64,000 bases of DNA from Prosthecochloris ethylica (GTDB lineage Bacteria > Bacteroidota > Chlorobiia > Chlorobiales > Chlorobiaceae). The DNA lies in NCBI RefSeq assembly GCF_015234275.1, contig NZ_JADGII010000012.1; one strand, written 5' to 3'. This document shows positions 8,702 through 16,656 of the stretch, piece after piece. Made by a program: the position numbers and the translations under genes. The notes below the pieces were generated by a model that did not search any database, was not told where the DNA came from, and worked only from the letters and a program-made list of their open reading frames with translations. Position 1 is the stretch's first letter, and each line of letters opens with the position of its first letter.

Positions 8702-9943
8702 ATGAATATCTATGGCATTGTTGTTCTTGTGACCCTCTCTGTGACGTTTCTGCTCAGGCTGGTGTCGAACGTGCTCAATATACGCTCGGCCTCGTCGGGC
8801 CTTCCCGAGGAGTTTCGCGATGTATACGATGAAGAGGCGTATACACAGGCACAGCGCTACCTGAGGTCGGTGACCCGTTTTTCCATGTTCAGCTCGACGG
8901 TCGACCTCGCTGTGCTCCTGGTATTCTGGTTCGTCGGCGGTTTCGGCATCCTCGATGAATGGGTGCGTGAACTGGGGCAGTCTCCACTGATTTCCGGTCT
9001 TGCCTATATCGGTGTACTGGTGCTGTTTCAGTGGGCGGTGTCATTGCCGTTCAGTATCTACAGGACGTTTGTTATCGAGCAGCGTTTCGGGTTCAACAAG
9101 ACCTTGCCATCGACGTTTGTTGCAGACCTTCTGAAAACTGCTGTTCTCGGGATTACACTCGGAGCACCGGTACTTGCGGCATTGCTGTGGTTTTTTGAAA
9201 ATACCGGCTCGTACGCCTGGCTTCTGGCTTGGGGGGGGACGACCCTGTTCGGGCTTGTGCTGCAATATGTCGCTCCGACACTGATCATGCCGTTGTTCAA
9301 CACCTTCAATCCTCTCGAGGAGGGGGAACTCAGGTCGGCGATCATGTCATACGCTCGTCGTGTCGGATTTCCTCTCGAAGGGATTTACGTCATCGACGGC
9401 TCCAGGAGATCATCCAGGGCGAACGCGTTTTTTACCGGGTTCGGTCGCCACAAGCGAATTGCGCTGTTCGATACGCTGATTGACAATCACAGCACTGAAG
9501 AGCTTGTTGCCGTGCTTGCGCACGAGATCGGTCACTACAAAAAGAAGCATATCCTGGTTTCCATGGTGCTCAATACCCTGAACATGGGTGTTATTTTCCT
9601 CTTGTTGTCTCTGTTCATGCACAACCGTATGCTGTTCGATGCGTTTTATGTCGAAGAGACGTCTGTCTATGCAAGCCTGGTGTTCTTTTTTCTGCTCTAC
9701 AGTCCTGTGGAGTTCCTGCTGTCGATTCTGTTGCAGATGCTTTCACGTCGCCATGAGTTTCAGGCTGACCATTACGCGGCGACAACCTGCCCGGATGGAG
9801 GGGCGCTTGCCGATGCCCTGAAAAAGCTCTCCCGCAGCAATCTGTCGAATCTCACTCCGCATCCTCTCTATGTGTTCCTGAATTATTCCCATCCTCCTGT
9901 TCTGCAGCGTATCCTGCGGATACGAGAGGTTCTTTCCTCATAA
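8702..9943 (+). CDS. M48 family (Ste24/CAAX-type) membrane metalloprotease
   Basis: A 413-residue integral membrane zinc protease of the Ste24 / CAAX protease 1 type. The zinc motif HEIGH is at residues 274-278 (VLAHEIGHYKKKHI). The third ligand lies in the later ExxxD segment (RRHEFQADHYAA, about residues 350-360). The N-terminal FVIEQRFGFNKTLPSTFVADLLK segment is the typical Ste24 signature before the third hydrophobic block. Around seven transmembrane segments are visible. Bacterial members probably act in membrane protein quality control; the substrate is unknown. It lies between the small coiled-coil gene and aguA (10 bp gap). Confidence 0.92.
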   Translation: MNIYGIVVLVTLSVTFLLRLVSNVLNIRSASSGLPEEFRDVYDEEAYTQAQRYLRSVTRFSMFSSTVDLAVLLVFWFVGGFGILDEWVRELGQSPLISGLAYIGVLVLFQWAVSLPFSIYRTFVIEQRFGFNKTLPSTFVADLLKTAVLGITLGAPVLAALLWFFENTGSYAWLLAWGGTTLFGLVLQYVAPTLIMPLFNTFNPLEEGELRSAIMSYARRVGFPLEGIYVIDGSRRSSRANAFFTGFGRHKRIALFDTLIDNHSTEELVAVLAHEIGHYKKKHILVSMVLNTLNMGVIFLLLSLFMHNRMLFDAFYVEETSVYASLVFFFLLYSPVEFLLSILLQMLSRRHEFQADHYAATTCPDGGALADALKKLSRSNLSNLTPHPLYVFLNYSHPPVLQRILRIREVLSS

Positions 9944-9953
9944 CTATTTCATC

Positions 9954-11000
9954 ATGAGTCCGTTTTCATATGTTATGCCTCCCGAATGGGCGCGTCATGA
10001 GGCCACATGGCTGTCATGGCCCCACAAGGAGGCGTCCTGGCCGGGGAAGTTCGAGCCTGTGCCCGGTGTGTTCGCCGAGATCGCGTCAGTGTTGTGCCGT
10101 TACGAAGAGGTCCATATCAATGTGCTCGACGAGAAGATGGAGCGTTCAGCCCGACAATTGCTCAAAGAGCACGACGATAGCTCGGGATGCCATGACAGGA
10201 TTGTCTTTCACCGTGTTCCTACAGATGATGCCTGGTGCAGGGACCATGGACCTGATTTTGTGTTCAGGCGCACTGGCGAAACGGTGGACAAGGTGATTGT
10301 GAACTGGGGATTCAACGCATGGGGGGGGAAGTACGAACCGTTTGACCATGATGACGCTGTTGCGTCGGCAGTCGCTGCTGTCAGGGGATATGACCTTGTC
10401 GATCCGGCCATGATACTGGAAGGCGGGGCTATCGATGTCAACGGCAGCGGCTTGCTGCTGACGACAGAGGCCTGCCTTCTGAACCCGAACCGTAATCCCT
10501 CCATGGGGCGCGGGGAGATCGAAGAGAAGCTTCGAACGTACCTGGGGATTCACAAGGTATTGTGGCTCAGGGATGGTATCGTCGGTGATGATACCGATGG
10601 GCATGTCGATGATATCGCCCGGTTCGTGAACGAGGATACCGTGGTGATTGCCGTTGAAGATGATCCGTCTGACGACAACTACGATATTCTGCAGGAAAAT
10701 TACCAGTTGCTCAGGGGATTTACCGGTCTCGATGGCCGACCGCTCAATATCGTTCCCCTTCCTATGCCTGAACCGGTGTATTATGAAAACGAGCGTCTGC
10801 CGGCCAGTTATGCAAATTTTTATATCGCCAACAGGCAGGTTCTGGTGCCTCTGTACGGGTCGTTGCGTGATGAACTGGCAATCGAGACGCTTGCGGATTG
10901 TTTTCCGGACCGGCAGGTGATCGGTATTGACTGCAGGGATCTTATCTGGGGTCTGGGTGCCATTCACTGTATAACCCACGAGGAACCGGCATTGCCGTGA
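9954..11000 (+). CDS. aguA: Agmatine deiminase
   Basis: A 348-residue agmatine deiminase / peptidyl-arginine deiminase-fold enzyme converting agmatine to N-carbamoylputrescine and ammonia. Diagnostic segments are PPEWARHEATWLSWPH at the N terminus, DDAWCRDHGPDF (about residues 86-97), the catalytic-site GDDTDGHVDD (about 211-220) and the nucleophile cysteine in GLGAIHCITHEEP (C339). It ends the plus-strand run that begins with FNR. With AguB (6285) it forms a complete arginine-derived putrescine route once arginine decarboxylase supplies agmatine; no decarboxylase gene is in the window. Confidence 0.95.
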   Translation: MSPFSYVMPPEWARHEATWLSWPHKEASWPGKFEPVPGVFAEIASVLCRYEEVHINVLDEKMERSARQLLKEHDDSSGCHDRIVFHRVPTDDAWCRDHGPDFVFRRTGETVDKVIVNWGFNAWGGKYEPFDHDDAVASAVAAVRGYDLVDPAMILEGGAIDVNGSGLLLTTEACLLNPNRNPSMGRGEIEEKLRTYLGIHKVLWLRDGIVGDDTDGHVDDIARFVNEDTVVIAVEDDPSDDNYDILQENYQLLRGFTGLDGRPLNIVPLPMPEPVYYENERLPASYANFYIANRQVLVPLYGSLRDELAIETLADCFPDRQVIGIDCRDLIWGLGAIHCITHEEPALP

Positions 11001-11046
11001 GAGCGCCGTCTCAGTTTGTGAATTCGGGGTGTATCAAAATAAGATT

Positions 11047-11063
11047 TGTCTCATTATGAGGCA
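11047..11063 (+). promoter_or_regulatory. Dyad, candidate activator binding site
   Basis: TGTCTCATTATGAGGCA is a 17-bp dyad with one mismatched pair apart from the centre. Its centre (11055) lies about 113 bp upstream of the transcription start predicted from the sigma-54 promoter at 11142. That is the usual distance for an enhancer-binding activator site. Which activator binds is unknown; the sigma-54 activator encoded at 23392-24528 is one candidate by inference only. Confidence 0.45.
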
Positions 11064-11141
11064 GCTCTCTGCAATACAATTCGAGGTGTCATTTTTTTTA
11101 AGTTTATGTTTTTGTATGCCTTATCCGTTTTTTTCTGTTTT

Positions 11142-11157
11142 TGGCACGTTGATTGCA
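11142..11157 (+). promoter_or_regulatory. Sigma-54 (RpoN) -24/-12 promoter
   Basis: TGGCAC (11142-11147), five bases, then TTGCA (11153-11157) matches the RpoN consensus TGGCAC-N5-TTGC(A/T) exactly, with a preceding T and following ATT also as expected. The invariant GG is at 11143-11144 and GC at 11155-11156. Taking the C as -12 predicts a start at the A at 11168. The region is intergenic, and the only thing downstream on this strand is the structured RNA at 11168-11268. Confidence 0.8.
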
Positions 11158-11167
11158 TTATTGAATT

Positions 11168-11268
11168 ATGAAAGTATATATGGTTTAACCTCACGCCCGT
11201 GAGGTTGGGCAGAGAGAATGGGGGCTTTCTGTCCAGAGAAAAAGCGGCTGTTACAGCCGCTTTTTTTT
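11168..11268 (+). ncRNA. Structured small RNA, Chlorobi-1-like
   Basis: A predicted RNA of about 100 nt with three consecutive perfect or near-perfect hairpins. Hairpin 1 pairs 11187-11195 with 11198-11206 (AACCTCACG/CGTGAGGTT). Hairpin 2 pairs GGGCAGAGAG (11207-11216) with CTTTCTGTCC (11225-11234) using two G-U pairs around the loop AATGGGGG. Hairpin 3 pairs AGCGGCTG (11243-11250) with CAGCCGCT (11254-11261) and runs into a T-tract ending at 11268, an intrinsic terminator. Two stem-loops followed by a terminator is the layout I recall for the Chlorobi-1 RNA motif (Weinberg et al. comparative genomics), so this may be a member. A sigma-54 promoter sits exactly where a start at 11168 needs it. 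No function is known. Confidence 0.72.
11243..11268 (+). terminator. Intrinsic terminator of the small RNA
   Basis: An 8-bp GC-rich stem (AGCGGCTG TTA CAGCCGCT) is followed by seven further T residues on the plus strand. It is too far from aguA (stop at 11000) to be its natural end and fits the 3' end of the RNA starting near 11168. Confidence 0.85.
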
Positions 11269-11610
11269 ATGGGTTATGATGTTCCTTACAGGTGTTTCAT
11301 TTTGATGTGTCCGATGTTCCATGAAGCCTGTCCTGAGAAGATATTCCAGAATGAGATCGAGATGCGGGTATGGTTTGGCTGAAGATGATGCAACCTGATC
11401 GGTTACGTCGTTTTATGATAATTCGATAGGTTTGGGACTCCGGTTCGGAGCTGCTGCTGGCATGGTGTGTGCACGGATAATTGTGTACGTATGATATGCC
11501 TCGTGCGGCAGGAAACAGCCGTCTTTTTTGATCCTGCACGGGGCCTCATGATTCCTTCAATGAGCGACGGTTACGAGGCGTCGTCGGTGCGAGGTGCGTA
11601 TGTAAACGCC
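11269..11610. other. Intergenic stretch with no recognised gene
   Basis: About 340 bp between the small-RNA terminator and the mdh-proximal hairpin. A minus-strand frame at 11297-11539 is open, but its 80-residue product has no recognisable domain or ribosome-binding site. I see no tRNA-like cloverleaf, repeat or mobile element remnant here. Confidence 0.5.
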
Positions 11611-11632
11611 AAGCGGCCCGTCCGGGCCGCTT
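11611..11632 (-). terminator. Hairpin downstream of mdh
   Basis: AAGCGGCCCG (11611-11620) and CGGGCCGCTT (11623-11632) form a 10-bp stem with a 2-nt gap, 28 bp after the mdh stop on the minus strand. The T-run after it is poor on both strands, so it may be a weak terminator or a 3'-stabilising hairpin. Confidence 0.55.
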
Positions 11633-11659
11633 TCTACGAGTGACGGGTGTGGATGCTCG

Positions 11660-12592
11660 TTATGCCAGAACGGATGACAGGTTGTTGCAGTTGGTTTCCA
11701 CGATGGCTGCAGATTGCTGAAGGGCCTCCCGTGCTGTCTGGTCAAGGTCTATTTCAATGATCTCTTCCAGGCCGTTGCGTCCGAGTTTGACCGGTACCCC
11801 GATAAATACCTTGTTCAGTCCGTACTGTCCATCGAGTTGAACCGAGCAGGGGAGAATGCGCTTGCGGTCCCTGACGATGGCCTCGATCATTTCCACAGCT
11901 GATGCGGCCGGGGCATAATATGCGGAGCCGTCCTTGAGGTGGTTGACGATTTCGGCTCCGCCTTTACGTGTTCTTTCGACAAGGGCATCGATCCTTTCCT
12001 GTGGCAGAAGCTCGGTAAGCGGTATTCCGGCAACGTTGGTGTATTTGACGACCGGGACCATGGAGTCTCCGTGCCCACCCAGCACAAAAGCGTTGATATC
12101 CTGCATGGAAACGTCGAGTTCTTCTGCGATAAACGAACGAAAACGTGCAGAGTCGAGGACACCTGCCATACCGATGACGCGCTCCTTCGGCAGGCCGCTG
12201 CGCACATAGCTGACATGTGTCATGACGTCGAGGGGGTTCGAGACCATGATGATGATGGGGTTGTCGGAATACGTCATCACCTGGTCGGTTACCTGCTTGA
12301 CGATATTGGCATTCTTCATCAGGAGATCTTCACGTGACATTCCCGGCTTACGGGCCATGCCGGCGGTGATCAGCACGATGTCTGAGTTTGCGGTGTCGCT
12401 GTAATCGTTCGTGCCAAGAATTCTTGTGTCAAAGAGGCCGACAGGCCCTGATTCAAACATGTCAAGTGCTTTGCCCTGGGGAATTCCTTCGACGATATCG
12501 AGCAGGACGACTTCGGTTGCGAGCTGCATTTCGGCGAGCCGATGGGCTGCAGTAGCCCCAACATGGCCAGCGCCAATAACGGTTATTTTCAT
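11660..12592 (-). CDS. mdh: Malate dehydrogenase
   Basis: A 310-residue NAD-dependent malate dehydrogenase of the LDH-like (dimer/tetramer, MDH type 3) group found in green sulfur and green non-sulfur phototrophs. It interconverts malate and oxaloacetate, here most likely in the reductive TCA cycle. The Rossmann motif is ITVIGAGHVGATAAH (residues 3-17), with D32 fixing NAD. Substrate and catalytic residues are R81 and R87 in RKPGMSRED, R150, and H174 in GGHGDSMVP. R81 marks malate rather than lactate specificity. It stands alone between the small-RNA gap and the rpmA terminator. Confidence 0.96.
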   Translation of the reverse strand: MKITVIGAGHVGATAAHRLAEMQLATEVVLLDIVEGIPQGKALDMFESGPVGLFDTRILGTNDYSDTANSDIVLITAGMARKPGMSREDLLMKNANIVKQVTDQVMTYSDNPIIIMVSNPLDVMTHVSYVRSGLPKERVIGMAGVLDSARFRSFIAEELDVSMQDINAFVLGGHGDSMVPVVKYTNVAGIPLTELLPQERIDALVERTRKGGAEIVNHLKDGSAYYAPAASAVEMIEAIVRDRKRILPCSVQLDGQYGLNKVFIGVPVKLGRNGLEEIIEIDLDQTAREALQQSAAIVETNCNNLSSVLA

Positions 12593-12674
12593 ATTGCGTA
12601 ACGTTTGATTCTGCAGTGCGAATACTAATAATCCGCTGCAAGCAGCGGATTACACTCTATGCTGTTCTGGCAAG

Positions 12675-12706
12675 CAAAAAAAAAGCCGGCCTGAAAAAGG
12701 TCGGCT
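12675..12706 (-). terminator. Terminator of the rplU-rpmA operon
   Basis: On the minus strand a 9-bp stem (12684-12692 with 12698-12706, one G-U pair) is followed by nine T residues (12675-12683). It lies 40 bp after the rpmA stop and separates it from mdh. Confidence 0.88.
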
Positions 12707-12745
12707 AATTTAAATATACGCTTAATTTTGCTTTGAGGCAAACCT

Positions 12746-13000
12746 TCAGGCGGGAAGGATGTTGATGCGTTTTTTGTTGTTCCTGCCGCTTTTGAATTCA
12801 ACAGTGCCGTCGACAAGCGCGAAAATGGTGTGATCCTTGCCCATTCCGGCATTGTCGCCCGGTTTGAACACGGTTCCACGTTGACGTACGATGATTGAAC
12901 CTGCAGAAACGAGTGAGCCCCCGGAAGCTTTGATGCCGAGGTACTGTGGATTACTGTCACGGCCGTTCTTCGTTGAGCCGCCTCCTTTTTTATGAGCCAT
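12746..13000 (-). CDS. rpmA: 50S ribosomal protein L27
   Basis: An 84-residue bL27 that begins directly as MAHKKGGGSTKNGRDS, the basic N-terminal tail that reaches the peptidyl-transferase centre. The core YLGIKASGGSLVSAGSIIVRQRG and FKPGDNAGMGKDHTIFAL are canonical. There is no extra N-terminal propeptide of the Firmicutes type. It lies 42 bp downstream of rplU on the minus strand, the standard bacterial rplU-rpmA pair, and ends at a strong terminator. Confidence 0.97.
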   Translation of the reverse strand: MAHKKGGGSTKNGRDSNPQYLGIKASGGSLVSAGSIIVRQRGTVFKPGDNAGMGKDHTIFALVDGTVEFKSGRNNKKRINILPA

Positions 13001-13042
13001 AAGACAAAAAAATTTGTGAGTTTACACTGGTTGGGTTTTCCG

Positions 13043-13333
13043 TTACATCGACAGGACTTCAATCTGGGTCAGAGGCTGACGATGGCCATTTCTGCGCTGG
13101 TAACGTTTTCTTCTCTTCTTCTTGAAAACAACCACTTTGTCGCCTTTCAGGTGTTCGAGGACCTTGACCTGGATATTTCCTGATGGCTGCAGGGTTGTGT
13201 TCTCCCGGTCGATGGTGACCATGGGCTTGATATCCAGTACCGTACCCACCTCAGCGTTCTGATGCGGAACAGTCAGCTTGTCGCCAGGCTGGACCAGATA
13301 CTGCTTGTCTGAAATCTCTATCAGTGCCTGCAT
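13043..13333 (-). CDS. rplU: 50S ribosomal protein L21
   Basis: A 96-residue bL21. It starts MQALIEISDKQYLVQPGDKL and carries the family signature VVVFKKKRRKRYQRRNGHRQ near the C terminus, which binds 23S rRNA. It is the first gene of the rplU-rpmA operon. About 100 bp separates it from the membrane protein gene at 13437-13874. Confidence 0.97.
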   Translation of the reverse strand: MQALIEISDKQYLVQPGDKLTVPHQNAEVGTVLDIKPMVTIDRENTTLQPSGNIQVKVLEHLKGDKVVVFKKKRRKRYQRRNGHRQPLTQIEVLSM

Positions 13334-13436
13334 TATGCTACTCGTGTTAAAATTTTGGTAAATGATCAGGAATATACGTATTCCCCATCAACTATTCAAA
13401 CAAACGCTCTGCTCTTTATCAGAAAAAAAGATGGTG

Positions 13437-13874
13437 TCAGAGCAGGAAAAATGTAACCAGCAGCACAAGCGCGAACATGCTCAGTGAAATTGTAAAAAGC
13501 TGATACCATTTTCGGTACTCGGCAGGATTGCAGGGATAGGCGAGCGGCTGTATCTGCTTGATGATATACCCCATGGTCAGTGCGAGCTGGAGGGCTACCA
13601 GGCCGATTTTGACAAACACCCAGGTGCTCCATCCGTAGAAGAAGAAGGCAAGCAGCAGTCCTGAAATGACGGTGCTTTTGAAGCCGGTATCGGCAACTTT
13701 CGTTTCCAGCCTGATGAATGTCTGCAGCAGCTGGGGATGATGGGCAACATCCTCTCGCGAGCCGGTGAGTTTCGGTTCGAGGGTTTTCAGTAAGAAAAGT
13801 GACGCAAACACAGTGCCGAACCATGCGGCGAACGAGGTGACATGAATGAATTTGAGCAGGTTGTACCAGTCCAT
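13437..13874 (-). CDS. Four-helix membrane protein, CopD/HemJ-like
   Basis: A 145-residue integral membrane protein with four hydrophobic segments (about 6-28, 60-80, 88-108 and 122-144). The first helix carries a histidine in LLKFIHVTSFAAWFG. This resembles the CopD/HemJ/DUF2269 group of small haem- or copper-related membrane proteins, but I cannot choose among them. The frame is open to 13973, but the extra 33 residues are encoded by an octamer-repeat region (13883-13898). The start is therefore placed at the ATG at 13874 (MDWYNLL). It is divergent from mutS, with about 150 bp between the two starts. Confidence 0.7.
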   Translation of the reverse strand: MDWYNLLKFIHVTSFAAWFGTVFASLFLLKTLEPKLTGSREDVAHHPQLLQTFIRLETKVADTGFKSTVISGLLLAFFFYGWSTWVFVKIGLVALQLALTMGYIIKQIQPLAYPCNPAEYRKWYQLFTISLSMFALVLLVTFFLL

Positions 13875-13882
13875 GAGCGAGT

Positions 13883-13898
13883 GTTGATTTGTTGATCT
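13883..13898. repeat. Octamer repeat pair (GTTGATTT/GTTGATCT)
   Basis: Two adjacent octamers of the GTTGATNN type lie in the gap between the membrane protein gene and mutS. The same octamers occur in the gaps at 56855-56895 and, inverted, at 60427-60457. Confidence 0.65.
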
Positions 13899-14022
13899 GT
13901 TCAATGGTCGATGTGTTGGAAAGGTAAGGGAAAAAATAGAATTGTTTTTTTGTGGGCACTGAATTAGTTTCATCAGGCATACTGTTTTGTATCCCGTTAA
14001 CCTTCTTAACCAGGTCTCGGCT

Positions 14023-16656
14023 ATGGGGCGTCAACCAGGCAGAAAAAAGAAAACAGACAGTACTCCGATGATGCGTCAGTATCTCGAAGTCAAGGAGCGT
14101 TACCCTGATTTTCTTCTGCTGTTCCGTGTCGGAGATTTCTACGAGTCATTCTATGACGATGCCCGCAAGGTGTCTGAAGCTCTCAGTATCGTGCTGACAA
14201 AACGCTCGAACGGTGGGGCTTCCGAAATTGCCATGGCGGGTTTTCCCCACCATGCCTGTGACACGTATATCGCCAAACTTGTCCGTAAAGGGTTCAAGGT
14301 TGCAGTCTGTGACCAGGTCGAGGACCCGTCGCAGGCAAAGGGTATCGTGAAACGGGAGATCACTGATATTATCACGCCCGGCATTACCTACAGCGACAAG
14401 ATTCTCGATGATCGTCACAATAACTACCTCTGCGCAGTGGCTTTTGGCCGGCAGGGACGTCGTCGGGTTGCCGGACTCGCATTTATCGATGTGACAACTG
14501 CGGAGTTCAGAGTGGCTGACGTCGAGGCTGGGGGCGTTCGTGATATGCTGCAGTCCGTCCAGCCGTCGGAAGTTCTGCTGTCAACACGTGACAGAGAGTT
14601 TCGTGACGAGATCTGCAACATGCTTCCCGGAGATGTGCTTGTTTCGCTGCAGGATGAATGGATGTTCAGTGAAGAGCATGCCGACAAGGTGCTGGACCGT
14701 CATTTCAGGACACACTCACTGAAGGGGTTCGGGATCGAGCATGCTGGTGTGTCGAGAATTGCTGCCGGTGTCATTCTTCAGTATCTGAACGAGACCCAGC
14801 AGAGCAAGCTGCAGTACATTACCCGTATCGGCATGGTCGACAGCAGCGAGTATATGACACTGGACCTGCAGACGAAACGGAATCTCGAGATTATCTCGTC
14901 GATGCAGGACGGTTCGATCAACGGGAGTCTTCTGCAGGTGATCGACCGTACCCGGTCACCGATGGGAGCCCGCCTTCTGCGCCGTTGGCTGCTGCATCCG
15001 CTCAAGCGCGCTGATGCTATCGAAGCCCGTCTCGAGGCCGTTGGAGAGCTTCTCCAGCAGGGCGTTCTCCGCCAACGCCTTGCAGATGTTCTCGGTACGA
15101 TACACGATATCGAGCGTGCGTTGTCGCGCATTGCGACACTTCGTTCCATGCCGAGAGAGGTCAGGCTGCTGGGACAGGCCCTCCAGCAGCTCCCTGTCGT
15201 GCAGGAGCTGCTGCGGGAGTGTGTTGCGCCGAAGCTCCGGAAGCTTTCAGGGAGCCTGCATCTGCTGCCGGAACTGGCTGGAAGAATCGGTGATGCGATC
15301 GATCCTGAAGCCGGATCGACCATGCGGGACGGAGGATATATCCGTCAGGGGTACCATGAGGAACTCGACAGGCTGCGTGCCCTGTCGTCGACAGCCAGAG
15401 AGAGACTGCTGGAGATTCAGCAGAACGAGCGCACGAAGACCGGTATTTCCACCCTGAAGGTTCAGTACAACAAAGTCTTCGGGTATTATATCGAGGTGAG
15501 CCGGGCCAACAGTTCGAAAGTGCCGGAGTATTATGAAAAGAAGCAGACGCTGGTCAATGCCGAGCGTTATACGATTCCCGAGCTCAAGGAGTACGAGTCT
15601 GCGATCCTGACAGCAGAAGAGAAGAGCATGCTTCTTGAACAGCAGCTGTTGCGTGAGCTCTGCCAGGCCGTTGCCGCCGAGGCGAAACTCATTCAGGAAA
15701 ATGCGGAAATGGTGGCCGAGCTTGATTGCTTCTGCTCTTTTGCCGTCGTTGCCGAAGAGTACGAGTATTGCTGTCCGGAGATTCATGACCACACGGGCAT
15801 GACGATCGTGAACGGCCGCCACCCCGTGCTTGAACGAATTCTCGGCGTTGACGAACCGTATGTAGCCAATGACTGTACGTTCGATGATGAGCAGCGCATG
15901 ATGATCGTGACCGGGCCGAACATGGCAGGCAAGAGCTCTTACCTGAGGCAGGTCGGGCTGATTGCACTGCTCGCTCAGGTTGGCAGTTTCGTGCCTGCCG
16001 ACCGCGCAGAGATCGGTCTGGTCGACCGTATTTTTACCCGTGTCGGGGCTTCGGACAATCTTGCCTCAGGGGAGAGTACATTTCTTGTCGAAATGAACGA
16101 GGCCGCCAGCATTCTCAATAATGCGAGCAGCAGAAGCCTGATCCTGCTCGACGAGGTCGGCAGGGGGACCAGCACCTATGATGGTATGTCGATCGCCTGG
16201 GCGATGAGTGAGTACATCTATCGTGATATTGGTGCCCGGACGCTCTTTGCGACACACTATCACGAGCTTGCCGAACTCGAGGAGCATTTCGGAGGGATCC
16301 GCAATTACAATGCAACGGTGACGGAGACGGCCGACAAGGTGGTGTTTCTGCGCCGTATTGTTCGCGGGGCTTCGGATAACAGTTACGGGATCGAGGTTGC
16401 ACGGATGGCCGGTATGCCCGGAGAGGTCATCACCCGTGCCCGGGAGATTCTTGCAGGCATGGAAGGCCGTGAGGTCGAACTGCCGTCACGTCAGGCCTCT
16501 TCACCGGTTCAGGTCAGCCAGATCTCTCTGTTCGAAGAAGAGGAGCACAAGCTCAAGCGTGCTCTCGAACGTATCGATATCGATCGTCTCCGTCCTGTCG
16601 ATGCACTGCTCGAGCTGCAGAAGCTGAAAGATCTTGCAGGAGGGGAGCGGGCCTGA
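14023..16656 (+). CDS. mutS: DNA mismatch repair protein MutS
   Basis: MutS, 877 residues, recognises mismatches and drives repair with MutL. The N-terminal mismatch-binding domain has DFLLLFRVGDFYESFYDDA with the Phe-X-Glu wedge (FYES, about residues 41-44). The C-terminal ABC-type ATPase has the Walker A GPNMAGKSSY (about 630-639), STFLVEM, Walker B LILLDEVGRGTS and FATHYHELAEL. The first in-frame start codon is a TTG at 13987; the ATG at 14023 (MGRQPGRKKK) is preferred. Its stop overlaps the start of the radical SAM gene (TGATG), so the two are translationally coupled. Confidence 0.96.
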   Translation: MGRQPGRKKKTDSTPMMRQYLEVKERYPDFLLLFRVGDFYESFYDDARKVSEALSIVLTKRSNGGASEIAMAGFPHHACDTYIAKLVRKGFKVAVCDQVEDPSQAKGIVKREITDIITPGITYSDKILDDRHNNYLCAVAFGRQGRRRVAGLAFIDVTTAEFRVADVEAGGVRDMLQSVQPSEVLLSTRDREFRDEICNMLPGDVLVSLQDEWMFSEEHADKVLDRHFRTHSLKGFGIEHAGVSRIAAGVILQYLNETQQSKLQYITRIGMVDSSEYMTLDLQTKRNLEIISSMQDGSINGSLLQVIDRTRSPMGARLLRRWLLHPLKRADAIEARLEAVGELLQQGVLRQRLADVLGTIHDIERALSRIATLRSMPREVRLLGQALQQLPVVQELLRECVAPKLRKLSGSLHLLPELAGRIGDAIDPEAGSTMRDGGYIRQGYHEELDRLRALSSTARERLLEIQQNERTKTGISTLKVQYNKVFGYYIEVSRANSSKVPEYYEKKQTLVNAERYTIPELKEYESAILTAEEKSMLLEQQLLRELCQAVAAEAKLIQENAEMVAELDCFCSFAVVAEEYEYCCPEIHDHTGMTIVNGRHPVLERILGVDEPYVANDCTFDDEQRMMIVTGPNMAGKSSYLRQVGLIALLAQVGSFVPADRAEIGLVDRIFTRVGASDNLASGESTFLVEMNEAASILNNASSRSLILLDEVGRGTSTYDGMSIAWAMSEYIYRDIGARTLFATHYHELAELEEHFGGIRNYNATVTETADKVVFLRRIVRGASDNSYGIEVARMAGMPGEVITRAREILAGMEGREVELPSRQASSPVQVSQISLFEEEEHKLKRALERIDIDRLRPVDALLELQKLKDLAGGERA

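Noticed and set aside
11168..11188. Six-codon open frame (MKVYMV) beginning at the predicted sRNA start
   Set aside because: It is leaderless and too short to judge; probably chance, although conservation could be looked at.
11297..11539. Possible 80-residue gene in the sRNA-mdh gap
   Set aside because: No ribosome-binding site and no protein-like pattern; composition looks intergenic.
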